Source: Phenylobacterium hankyongense (lineage in GTDB: Bacteria > Pseudomonadota > Alphaproteobacteria > Caulobacterales > Caulobacteraceae). From it: 64,000 bases of DNA. Below the pieces are notes generated by a model that had not been told where the DNA came from, made no database searches, and saw nothing but the letters and a program-made list of their open reading frames with translations. Location of the stretch: the NCBI RefSeq assembly GCF_003254505.1, contig NZ_QFYP01000001.1, forward strand, positions 2,898,001-2,962,000. The letters are read 5' to 3'. Positions 52,527-60,170 of this stretch are shown here, one piece after another. A program made the position numbers and the translations under genes. Each line of letters starts with the position of its first letter. The first letter of the stretch is position 1.

Positions 52527-53291
52527 ATGGCGGACCCACGCCCGGAACCCCTTGGCGCGCCGCCGGAGGACCTCGACGCCTGGTACCGGCGGCGTACCCA
52601 GGACATCGCCGACGCGCGGCAGGCGCAGGACCACGCGGCCTGGCAGGGGCTGTCGGCGTCCGACGCCTCCACGAACGGCGAGGACGCTGCGGCGCAGGCG
52701 GCGGACTACGTCTGGGGACGTGACCCGCACAATCCGCACCTCCCGGCGGTGACGCGGGGCGACAAGCTGGTGCTCGATACGATCGCGGGCGCCGAGGGCA
52801 CGACCGACGAGCAGGCGCGCAAGGCGGGTTTCAGTTCAGGCTATGACGTGCCGTACGGCTACCTCCGCCGCGACCCGGCAGAGGGCCGCAAGCCGTTGAC
52901 CGGGATGACGCTGGACGAAATCCAGCGGCTGCAGGCCTCGCACCAGGCGGCCGGCGTCTCGGACGCCATGGGCCGATACCAGATCCAGCGGCAGAACATC
53001 GTCGAACTGGCGCCGCGCCTCGGGCTCACGGGCCGGGAGCTGTTCACGCCGGAACTGCAGGACCGGCTGGGGCGCCAACTGCTGACCAAGCGCAACTTCG
53101 ACCAGTACGTGGCGGGGCAGGCGCCGATCGAGGCGGTGCAGGGCAAGCTGGCGCGGGAGTGGTCGAGCCTGCCGGACGTCGACGGGTTCTCGCACTATGC
53201 CCGTGACCGCCAGAAGGTCCCGGCGAAGATCAGCTCCGAGGCGCTTCGCCAGGCGCTGGAGGCCGCGCGCAAGACCTATCAGGCGCCCTGA
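52527..53291 (+). CDS. Lambda-R-type (GH104-like) endolysin with N-terminal extension
   Basis: A 254-residue muramidase-type protein with AGGAG 9 nt before the ATG. Residues 80-250 match the lambda R lytic transglycosylase fold: VLDTIAGAEGTTDE with catalytic Glu90, the SDAMGRYQI motif (146-153) and REWSSLPD (210-217). The first 75 residues are an extra hydrophilic, Asp/Ala-rich region; no signal peptide is visible. It would cleave peptidoglycan and needs a holin or SAR export, neither of which is seen nearby. Driven by the LexA-box promoter at 52407. Confidence 0.8.
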   Translation: MADPRPEPLGAPPEDLDAWYRRRTQDIADARQAQDHAAWQGLSASDASTNGEDAAAQAADYVWGRDPHNPHLPAVTRGDKLVLDTIAGAEGTTDEQARKAGFSSGYDVPYGYLRRDPAEGRKPLTGMTLDEIQRLQASHQAAGVSDAMGRYQIQRQNIVELAPRLGLTGRELFTPELQDRLGRQLLTKRNFDQYVAGQAPIEAVQGKLAREWSSLPDVDGFSHYARDRQKVPAKISSEALRQALEAARKTYQAP

Positions 53292-53307
53292 TGGAGCGGC
53301 GGCGGGC

Positions 53308-54003
53308 TCAGCGGCGCGGCTGCGCGAGCTTCAGCGACCTGGCGTCGGCGGGGTCCATCAGGAAGAAGCCGTGGAAGCCGAGCGGAACGCCGCGGTCCGC
53401 GGTCTCGACCTCGGCGAGCGCGCCGTCCGAGACCCGGCGGAAGACGAACAGGCAGGAGCCGACCCCAGTGCCGGAGCACGACTCGTTCTCCGGGAAGCGC
53501 CGGCAGACCTCTTCCCGGTTCGACGCGCAGTCGGCCTGGTCCAGCGGCTGGGGCCGGTAGCCCTGCCTGATCAGGGCGCGCCGCACCACGGGGTAGGGCG
53601 TCTTGGAGCGGAAGTCCGGCAACTGGGGACGAGGCTTGAACATGGCGTCCTCCTCCGCGCGGGTGGCCGCCCGGAGGCGGTTGAACACCGGCGCCGGGCC
53701 GCCGCGGTCCGAGACGCTGACGAGCACGACCGAGCGGTCCGGCGCGCGCCAGACCAGGTCGCAGGAATCCTCGGTATCGTCGTTGCAGGTCCAGGTTTCC
53801 GGGTGGCGCTCACAGAGGCCGGGGTGGTCCTCGCAGGCGATGTGGTCGCGGTTTGGGACGCGCTCCGGGTGATAGCCGCGGGCGGCGAGCCCGGCGCTGA
53901 CGGCCGGATAGGGCGTGTTCCAGGCGAAGTCGGGCAGGGGCCCGGCGAGCGCAACCGGGGCCGCAATCAGGATCATCGCCAGGGCGAGCGCCAGGACGCG
54001 CAT
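53308..54003 (-). CDS. Secreted Cys-rich protein with internal duplication
   Basis: A 231-residue exported protein from the ATG at 54003 (GAGGAG 8 nt upstream); signal peptide LALALAMILIAAPVALA. Two similar halves follow: LPDFAWNTPYPAVSAGLAARGYHPE with C..C..C..C, and LPDFRSKTPYPVVRRALIRQGYRP with C....C...C...C. Each half carries four cysteines, likely forming two disulfides. Unknown family. It is just past the endolysin on the opposite strand, convergent by 16 bp. Confidence 0.65.
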   Translation of the reverse strand: MRVLALALAMILIAAPVALAGPLPDFAWNTPYPAVSAGLAARGYHPERVPNRDHIACEDHPGLCERHPETWTCNDDTEDSCDLVWRAPDRSVVLVSVSDRGGPAPVFNRLRAATRAEEDAMFKPRPQLPDFRSKTPYPVVRRALIRQGYRPQPLDQADCASNREEVCRRFPENESCSGTGVGSCLFVFRRVSDGALAEVETADRGVPLGFHGFFLMDPADARSLKLAQPRR

Positions 54004-54185
54004 GGTGGGACTCCTCATGCGGCACAGCTTGCCCGGAACGGAGAGTGAACGTCAAGGGCGGCCGGCCGCGGGCTCGCCCCGGCGCTAGAGCCCGATCGGG
54101 TGAAGGCCTGGGCGGAGGGCCGGCGGAGTGAGGTGTGCGGCTGTCCCAATAGGACAGGGACCAATGGCCGTTGGGGCGGTTGATT

Positions 54186-54779
54186 TCAGGGCCGGCTTGC
54201 AACGATCTCCTGCAAGAGTCGACGCAGGCGCTTGCTGCCAGGGAAACGAGCCGCGAACTGCATGGAGCGTTCGCGATCCGTCTGCTTGGGATTGTCGATG
54301 TCGGGCGGAGGGTCCAGGCAGAAAACTGCGATGAAGAGCAGCAGCCATAGGTGAATGTTGTTGTCTTGCAGCCGCTGCCAGTCCTTTGGTCGCACGGTGC
54401 GAAGCTGATACTCGGGCAAGCCTTTGTGCGGTCGAAGTAGGAGGAAGTGAACCGTCCCATCGTGTTCGTACTTGATGGGCGCGCCGTGGACGATCGTGTT
54501 CCGCAGATCCTTTTCGCGCATGAACCTCGCATCGATCTGCCGGGCGTCGTCTAGCATCGGCGCCAGGGCCGGAATCGTTTCGTGGGCTTCCATGAAGTAC
54601 GCCAGCTTGCGCTCTAGCGTGACGGGCACGGGCGGCCTTGGTGTCCGCATCTCGTGTTTCAGAAAGATGGTCCTGATGCACATGTCCAAGGTCATCTCGG
54701 CGATGCCCCACGCGCGTAAGAACGTGGCCATTCTACCGGCGTGGTCGTTCGGCTCTTCCTCCGCTACCTTGCTGGCCAT
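54186..54779 (-). CDS. HEPN-like hypothetical protein
   Basis: A 197-residue mainly helical protein, started at the ATG at 54779. It carries R93-N-T-I-V-H98 in KDLRNTIVHGAPI, which fits the HEPN signature R-x4-6-H, preceded by helices LAYFMEAHETIPALAPML and AEMTLDMCIRTIFLKHE. HEPN proteins include RNases of toxin-antitoxin and abortive-infection systems. No MNT partner is next to it. Base composition of 54.1-56.1 kb looks less GC-rich than the surroundings, suggesting recent acquisition. The family assignment is by motif only. Confidence 0.55.
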   Translation of the reverse strand: MASKVAEEEPNDHAGRMATFLRAWGIAEMTLDMCIRTIFLKHEMRTPRPPVPVTLERKLAYFMEAHETIPALAPMLDDARQIDARFMREKDLRNTIVHGAPIKYEHDGTVHFLLLRPHKGLPEYQLRTVRPKDWQRLQDNNIHLWLLLFIAVFCLDPPPDIDNPKQTDRERSMQFAARFPGSKRLRRLLQEIVASRP

Positions 54780-54836
54780 GACGGTTAAGTCTCCTCCAAA
54801 GAGCCGGCGGACCCCCGAGACCGCCCGCAAGCCTGA

Positions 54837-55025
54837 ATGAGATTCCGAGACTACTTGCCCGCTGCGGCGATCATTCTGCTCATCCTCGTTCTCGTGGTGG
54901 GCGGGACCATCGCCAGGATCAACCAACCGCCTCTGAATAAGAGGGCGTTCGTGTCGGATTGGAGCTGCGACGAATCAGGCGGCCCAGGCACGGAGCGTTG
55001 CGAGCGCAGAACGCCCGGTCCGTGA
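54837..55025 (+). CDS. Small single-helix membrane protein (tentative)
   Basis: A 62-residue frame: MRFRDYLPAAAIILLILVLV gives one strong transmembrane helix, then a short periplasmic tail with two Cys (DWSCDESGGPGTERCERR). No good Shine-Dalgarno is seen, and it starts 58 bp from the divergent HEPN-like gene. Could be a real small membrane protein or a chance frame. Confidence 0.35.
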   Translation: MRFRDYLPAAAIILLILVLVVGGTIARINQPPLNKRAFVSDWSCDESGGPGTERCERRTPGP

Positions 55026-55169
55026 ACGTCCCGCACAAGCCGCACAAGCCTAGCCATTCCGATTTTCGCTTTTCCAACCGCGCCGCGCTCGGCGTGGACG
55101 GCCCCAAGGCTAAGAAGATCAAGTGCGGCGGATAGCGCCTCAGCACCCGCCGAAGGACGAGGAAGCCGA

Positions 55170-55796
55170 CTAAACTCTATCAGTCATCCTGGGCTGGCGT
55201 CGCGGCCAAGTCATTTCCACCCAGGCGCCGTCAAATTGAATGTCGTGCAGCACAGCGCCATCCTTGCCTTCTGCGCGCCCTGTAGAGTGATCGAGGCGCA
55301 GGTTTTCCCACCGAGACGGCGGGATGAACTCAGGTCGACCTTCCGGGTTTACCCGACCCCACGCCGTCAGACTGTTCATGTAGAGCTTGTCCGCCATCTC
55401 CCGCAGAATGGCCCCGTCTCCGGCCTCATGGTCTGCCGTCCACTGCGAACCCCGCACAAGCCTAAACGCCTTCGCTAGAGACATGCTGGGCGTTCCCCGG
55501 GGCTCGTAGCGTGGAAGAGCGAAGCTGGGCCTCTCTTCGGTCTCCGGACCCTTGCCCATTATGATGACCGCGGGCTTGAGCTCTGGTGCAATAGGCTTCG
55601 CCGAAGCGACTTTAGGCTCAGCTGTAGCCCAAAGCACAAACCAGGTAGTGAAACCGCCCGTCAGACCACAGAAGCCAAGCGCTGACAGGAGCGGATGATA
55701 CTGAGCCAAGACCGGCTGAAGTGACGCTAGCATTGTCGCGGAGCCGCCAGCGAATACGCCCGCGCCCATCCCAGCGATGATCTGCCGACGCTCCAT
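55170..55796 (-). CDS. Hypothetical membrane-anchored protein
   Basis: A 208-residue protein. Two hydrophobic segments near the N terminus (IIAGMGAGVFAGGSATMLASL and LLSALGFCGLTGGFTTWFVLW) are followed by a soluble domain (about 70-208): SLAKAFRLVRGSQWTADHE, ILREMADKLYMNSLTAWGRV, FIPPSRWENLRLDH. No family recognised. Lies in the less GC-rich patch with the HEPN-like gene, and its codon use appears less GC3-biased than that of its neighbours. Confidence 0.6.
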   Translation of the reverse strand: MERRQIIAGMGAGVFAGGSATMLASLQPVLAQYHPLLSALGFCGLTGGFTTWFVLWATAEPKVASAKPIAPELKPAVIIMGKGPETEERPSFALPRYEPRGTPSMSLAKAFRLVRGSQWTADHEAGDGAILREMADKLYMNSLTAWGRVNPEGRPEFIPPSRWENLRLDHSTGRAEGKDGAVLHDIQFDGAWVEMTWPRRQPRMTDRV

Positions 55797-56067
55797 GCGA
55801 TCCCCCAGAAAGCATGCTTACGCTAGCACGGTCGCCGAGAAGGTTTGCAAAGTATACATACGCCTCAAACCCAAATCCGCGAGATTCAGTCTGGCCTACC
55901 ACCGCGGCATCCCCGGTTCTATCGACGGGTCGGCTGATGCAACCGAGCCCTACCTTGATGGGCGCCGCGCGCGCCTGCGGCGCCTGAGAACGAAAGGTGC
56001 CGTCCAGGGTTGATAATTGTCGCCTATGGTTTACACACCGCAGTGGTGATCGAGGTCCTTCAGGCCG

Positions 56068-56373
56068 ATGAATAAGTTGGCGATTGAGACCGACGCCTAT
56101 GACTCCGCGCTCGTGCTGGATACGCCGGAGGCGATCGAGGAATACCTCGTCGACGCCTTCGAATCCGAGGACTCCGCTGTCATCGCGCACGCCTTGGGCG
56201 TGGTCGCCCGAGCGCGGGGGATGTCGCAGCTGGCGGAGGAAACCGGCCTGAGCCGGCAGGCGCTCTACAAGGCGTTAAGCGTGGAGGGGAATCCCGAATT
56301 CTCCACGGTCATGAAGGTGGCCCACGCGCTGGGCTTCAAACTCAGCCCGACGCGGATCGCGCAGCCCGCCTGA
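56068..56373 (+). CDS. Addiction-module antidote protein (HigA-like), apparently orphan
   Basis: A 101-residue protein with an XRE-type HTH: SQLAEETGLSRQALYKALS, then GNPEFSTVMKVAHALGFKLS. The N terminus AYDSALVLDTPEAIEEYLVDAFE and the GNPxFxTVxKVxxALGxKL ending fit the HI1420-type antidote family. Its usual toxin (HI1419-type, HigB/RelE-like) is normally encoded just upstream; the 271 bp upstream hold no such gene. It may be an orphan or a remnant of a toxin-antitoxin pair. Confidence 0.82.
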   Translation: MNKLAIETDAYDSALVLDTPEAIEEYLVDAFESEDSAVIAHALGVVARARGMSQLAEETGLSRQALYKALSVEGNPEFSTVMKVAHALGFKLSPTRIAQPA

Positions 56374-56482
56374 GCGTCTGCGCGCCGGTTCGACCGCGCC
56401 CAAGCCTCAGGACTATCGACGCGCGCCGGCGTTCGGCCCGGCCGCGCGGCCTCACCAATTCCATCATCCAAAGGAGCTCTCG

Positions 56483-57061
56483 ATGCCGCAGGGGTCGAGG
56501 CGCAGGCAGCCTGTGCCTGCGAAGAAGCAGCCCGACGCCAATGGCGTGCGGACGCTGATCCGCTATTCGCCGGAGGTGGCGCAGGAGATCTGCGAGCGGC
56601 TGGCGCAGGGCGAGGTCTGGTTCCGGATCTGCAACACCGGGCGGATGCCGTCCTACGGCACGCTCTATCAATGGCGGGCGAAGCACCCGGAGTTCGCCGA
56701 GGCCTACGCCCAGGCCAAGGAGATGTGCGCCGACTTCCGCGCCGACAAGGCGCTGGTGGTGGCGGAGGCGGCGACGGCGGCCACCGTCTCGGCCGACCGG
56801 CTGCACGTCAGCGCCCTGCAATGGCGCGCGGCCAAAGGGGCGCCGCACCTCTATGGCGCGAAGGCCGAGGCGAACGGCGCGGGGGGCGGCGAGCGGCGGC
56901 TGGTGATCGAGGTGCGTCGGTTCGAGCGCGCGACGCGGCCGGACGGCACGGTCTATGTGCGCGAGGTTCTACCGCCGCCCGAGCCGGACGATGACGAGGA
57001 CGACTTCGGCGACGAGGTTGGCGAAGCTGGCGACGACGGGCTCGACGGGGAGATCCTGTGA
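56483..57061 (+). CDS. terS: Phage terminase small subunit
   Basis: A 192-residue protein with AAAGGAG just before the ATG. IRYSPEVAQEICERLAQGEVWFRICNTGRMPSYGTLYQWRAKHPEFAEAYAQAKE is the N-terminal DNA-recognition module of Sf6-like small terminases (HTH with IC...MPS..T...W). The middle (MCADFRADKALVVAEAA) would oligomerise, and the acidic C terminus (PEPDDDEDDFGDE) would bind the large subunit. It recognises the packaging site on phage DNA. A GTGA overlap couples it to terL. Confidence 0.88.
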   Translation: MPQGSRRRQPVPAKKQPDANGVRTLIRYSPEVAQEICERLAQGEVWFRICNTGRMPSYGTLYQWRAKHPEFAEAYAQAKEMCADFRADKALVVAEAATAATVSADRLHVSALQWRAAKGAPHLYGAKAEANGAGGGERRLVIEVRRFERATRPDGTVYVREVLPPPEPDDDEDDFGDEVGEAGDDGLDGEIL

Positions 57062-58404
57062 GCCGCAGCCGGACGCCGAAGCTGCGGCTGCCGCTGACGT
57101 GGGAGCCGCGGGAATACCAGCTCGACCTCTGGAACTACCTGCTGGACGGCGGGACGCGGGCCGACGTGGCGGCGCACCGGCGCTGGGGCAAGGACGAGGT
57201 GGCGCTGCACTGGGCGGCGCTGGCCGCCTCGGAGCGGCCCGGCGGCTACTGGCACCTGCTGCCGGAGGCGAGCCAGGGCCGCAAGGCGATCTGGGACGCG
57301 GTCAACCCGCACACCGGCAAGAAGCGCATCGAGGAGGCGTTTCCGGCGGAGCTGCGGGTGGCGCGGCACAACAGTGAGATGAAGCTCGATCTGGCCAACG
57401 GCTCCACCTGGCAGGTGGCGGGGTCGGACAACTACGACAGCCTGGTGGGCGCCTCGCCGGCCGGGGTGGTGTTCTCCGAATGGTCGCTGGCCAAGCCCGA
57501 GGCGTGGAACTTCATCCGCCCGATCCTGGCGGAGAACGGCGGCTGGGCGCTGTTCCTGTGGACGCCGCGCGGGCGGGGGCACGCGACGCGGGCGTTCGAG
57601 AGCCGCAGGCGCGACGCCGACTGGTTCTGCCTGCGCTCGCCGGCCACGGAGACCGACGTCTTCACGCCCGAGCAGCTGGCGAAGGAGCGGGCCGAGCTGA
57701 TCGCCGAGATGGGCTCGGAGGAGGAGGGGCATGCGCGGTTCGCCTCGGAGTACCTGGTGGACTTCGACGCCGCCGCGCCGGGCGCCTATTACGCCAGCCT
57801 GCTGGGCGAGGCGGAGAAGGCCGGGCGGATCGGCCGCGTGCCCTACGACCCGGCGCTGAAGGTCGACACCGCGTGGGACCTGGGCATCGACGACTACACC
57901 GCCGTCTGGTTCTTCCAGCAGGTGGGGCGCGAGGTGCGCGCCATCGACTATTTCGAGACCCGCGGCGAGGGGCTGCAGCAGGTGGTCCGCCAGGCGATCG
58001 CCGCCAGGCCCTACGTCTATGGGACCCACCACCTGCCGCACGACGTGATGGTGCGCGAGCTGGGGGCGGCGGGGCGCTCGCGGTTCGAAACCCTGGGCTC
58101 GCTGGGGGTGCGGCCGATCTCGGTGGGGAGCGCCTGCGATCCCGAGGAGCGGATCAACGCCGCGCGGCTGATGATCCCGATCGCCTGGTTCGACGGCCAG
58201 GCCTGTGCGGTGGGGCTGGAGCGCCTGCGGGCCTACCGCAAGCGCTGGAGCCGGGCGACGCGGACCTACGCCGGGCCGCTGCACGATGAGGCCAGCCACG
58301 GGGCCGACGCCTTCGGGGAGTTCGCGGTCAACCGGCTGGGCGCGCCGGCGGTGAAGCGGCCGGGGCGGGCGGGTCTGGGCGAGAGCCTGGGGTGGATGCG
58401 CTAG
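57058..58404 (+). CDS. terL: Phage terminase large subunit
   Basis: A 448-residue packaging motor with a GTG start. ATPase: REYQLDLWNYLLDGG, Walker A variant AHRRWGKDEVAL (residues 39-50) with Asp in the usual Ser/Thr place, and AGVVFSEWSLAKPEAW as the Walker B region. Nuclease domain from about 265: KVDTAWDLGIDDYTAVWFFQ. The 448-aa length and HRRWGKDE motif match a terminase group widespread in alphaproteobacterial prophages. Translates DNA into capsids with TerS. Five bp from the convergent HhH gene. Confidence 0.92.
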   Translation: MSRSRTPKLRLPLTWEPREYQLDLWNYLLDGGTRADVAAHRRWGKDEVALHWAALAASERPGGYWHLLPEASQGRKAIWDAVNPHTGKKRIEEAFPAELRVARHNSEMKLDLANGSTWQVAGSDNYDSLVGASPAGVVFSEWSLAKPEAWNFIRPILAENGGWALFLWTPRGRGHATRAFESRRRDADWFCLRSPATETDVFTPEQLAKERAELIAEMGSEEEGHARFASEYLVDFDAAAPGAYYASLLGEAEKAGRIGRVPYDPALKVDTAWDLGIDDYTAVWFFQQVGREVRAIDYFETRGEGLQQVVRQAIAARPYVYGTHHLPHDVMVRELGAAGRSRFETLGSLGVRPISVGSACDPEERINAARLMIPIAWFDGQACAVGLERLRAYRKRWSRATRTYAGPLHDEASHGADAFGEFAVNRLGAPAVKRPGRAGLGESLGWMR

Positions 58405-58408
58405 GTGT

Positions 58409-58621
58409 TCAGTTGGCCTGCCAGGCGGGCGCGCTCTCGGCGCCCAGGGTGACGCCGGCGGCCTTCAGCGCCCCGGCGCGCTCCTCGTCGAAGCCGGGGA
58501 CGAGGGCGACCTCCTCCCAGCTGCGGTAGGGGCGCCAGAGCAGCAGGTCGTAGGCGCTGGCGACGTCGACGTCGGGGAGCGTCTTCAGCTCGTCGACCGA
58601 GGCGGCGTTGAGGTTCATCAC
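58409..58621 (-). CDS. Helix-hairpin-helix (ComEA-like) small protein
   Basis: A 70-residue protein with a helix-hairpin-helix: NLNAASVDELKTLPDVDVASAYDLL, then SWEEVALVPGFDEERAGALKAAG. The NLNxAxxxEL-xxLP and GFxxxxxxxL elements match ComEA-type HhH domains that bind DNA nonspecifically. No signal peptide. Convergent with terL; its relation to packaging is unknown. Confidence 0.75.
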   Translation of the reverse strand: MMNLNAASVDELKTLPDVDVASAYDLLLWRPYRSWEEVALVPGFDEERAGALKAAGVTLGAESAPAWQAN

Positions 58622-58668
58622 CCCCCAACGGCTTGCTGTTTGATAGGTTCGCGCCCCAACGAAAGATA

Positions 58669-59118
58669 TCAGGGGTAGGCGACGGTGAGCCCGTACTCGC
58701 CCACGTAGAGGCCGCCGGCGGTGGCGCCGGAGACGGGCGCGCTGCCGGTGACGCCGATGGTGGTCGAACCCGGGGCGCCGGCGGGGCCGGCCACCAGGCC
58801 GGTGGTCTGGCTGGGGGTCAGGGTGAGCTGCAGCTGTTCCGGGCCGCCGGCGCGGTGGAGCGCGATGCTGGCCGGCGCGGTGACGTTGAACGTCTCCCCG
58901 CCCAGGCCGGTGAGCGTGTAGGTGGCGGTGGACAGGCTGAGCGGACCGGCGCCGGGCCGGGCGACCGCGCCCTGGGTCATCTGCGCGCCCTGGCTGAGCG
59001 CGATGGGGTCCATCACCGTGACCGAGCCGCCGGTGGCGGCCCGGGTCTGGGCGGCCGCGACCGCGGCGGACAGCGCCGCACCGGTCACGCCGAGAATGAT
59101 CGTCCGTAGCCGCCCCAT
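58669..59118 (-). CDS. DUF4402 family exported protein
   Basis: A 149-residue protein with signal peptide (LRTIILGVTGAALSAAVAAAQ). Body: GSVTVMDPIALSQGAQM, TATYTLTGLGGETFNVTAPAS, and C-terminal GGLYVGEYGLTVAYP, the G-x-Y-x-G-x-x-x-V-x-Y ending of DUF4402 proteins, which resemble pilin/fimbrial beta sandwiches. Likely periplasmic or surface. A host-type gene placed between the terminase and portal. Confidence 0.82.
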   Translation of the reverse strand: MGRLRTIILGVTGAALSAAVAAAQTRAATGGSVTVMDPIALSQGAQMTQGAVARPGAGPLSLSTATYTLTGLGGETFNVTAPASIALHRAGGPEQLQLTLTPSQTTGLVAGPAGAPGSTTIGVTGSAPVSGATAGGLYVGEYGLTVAYP

Positions 59119-59127
59119 GGGGGCAAC

Positions 59128-60138
59128 CTAGCCGCCCTGGCCCCGAGGCGCAATTTCCGGCAGCACCCGGTCGACCACCTCGCGCCAGTCGCCAGGCGTG
59201 CGCTGCCGGACCAGGCGCATCGAGGGGTACCAGGGCGAGTCCGCGCGGTCGCGCATCCAGCGCCAGTCGGCGTCGAACGGCAGCAGCAGCCGCACCGGCT
59301 TGCCCATGGCGCCGGCCAGGTGGGCGGCGGCGGTGTCAACCCCGATCACCAGGTCGAGGCCGGCGACGATGGCGGCGGTGTCGGCGAAGTCCCGGGCGCC
59401 GGTGTCCTCGGGGTGCAGGCTGACGGCGCCCAGCGCCAGAAGCTCCTGCGCCAGCGGCTCCGGCAGCGACTTGCGCGCCGCCGCGGCGCCGGTCGGGCTG
59501 GTGCGCCAGACGAGGCCGATGCGGGCGGCGGGCGTCGGCGCGGGGCGCTCCGAGAGCGCGCTGAGATAGGGCGCGGACGGCAGGGTCGAGAGCGTGGTTC
59601 CCAGCCGGTAGGGCAGGGAGAAGTAGCGCGACCAGTAGTCGTGCCGGGGGACGGCGACGCCTGCCCCCACCGGCACGGAAATCACCTCGTCCACGCCGGG
59701 GATGGTGCGGAACAGGGCGGCGAGGGAAGGCCGGCAGCCCAGCGTCACCCGCGCGCCGAGGGCGGCGAGAGTGGCGCCGAACCGGGCGAACATGATCTGG
59801 TCGCCGAGCCCCTGTTCGACCCACACCAGGATCGACTTGCCGGCCAGCGGCTCGCCGCGCCATTCCGGGAAGCTGGGCGAGACCAGCGGCACCAGGTCGG
59901 GGCGCAGGCCGATCCGCGCCTCGATCAGCGGCCAGCCTTCGGCGTAGCGGCCCTGCGCCAGATAGGCCGCGCCGAGCGCCGCGCGGTTGAGCTGGATGTC
60001 CGGGTCGCCGGGCCGGCTGCGGGCCGCGGCCTCAAGTGAAATCCGGGCGCCGTCGAGGTCGCCCTGCCGCATCAGCCGCACGCCCAGCGCCAGGGCCGCG
60101 TCAGCGTCGGAGGTCGGCGGCAGGTCGCGGTCGGGCAT
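59128..60138 (-). CDS. TPR-containing glycosyltransferase (GT9/GT41-like)
   Basis: A 336-residue protein. An N-terminal helical TPR pair (about 10-70: ALGVRLMRQGDLDGARISLE and AALGAAYLAQGRYAEGWPLIEAR) precedes a GT-B half with VWVEQGLGDQIMFARFG and, near the C terminus, LVIGVDTAAAHLAGAMGKPV, the conserved motif of TPR-glycosyltransferases and ADP-heptose transferases. Such enzymes glycosylate surface proteins (for example flagellins) or glycans. Ten bp downstream of the next minus-strand gene's end. Confidence 0.85.
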   Translation of the reverse strand: MPDRDLPPTSDADAALALGVRLMRQGDLDGARISLEAAARSRPGDPDIQLNRAALGAAYLAQGRYAEGWPLIEARIGLRPDLVPLVSPSFPEWRGEPLAGKSILVWVEQGLGDQIMFARFGATLAALGARVTLGCRPSLAALFRTIPGVDEVISVPVGAGVAVPRHDYWSRYFSLPYRLGTTLSTLPSAPYLSALSERPAPTPAARIGLVWRTSPTGAAAARKSLPEPLAQELLALGAVSLHPEDTGARDFADTAAIVAGLDLVIGVDTAAAHLAGAMGKPVRLLLPFDADWRWMRDRADSPWYPSMRLVRQRTPGDWREVVDRVLPEIAPRGQGG

Positions 60139-60170
60139 GACGGCGGCCTAGCATGCCTGTCGCGCGGGCT

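Noticed and set aside
54085..54115. GAGCCCGATCGGG near 54090 as a REP-type intergenic repeat
   Set aside because: The CCCGATCGGG palindrome is suggestive, but only one copy was noticed in the window.
55777..56013. 78-codon frame upstream of the antidote as its toxin
   Set aside because: It lacks the RelE/HigB-type motifs, overlaps the start of the 55170-55796 gene on the other strand, and has a composition typical of a chance frame.
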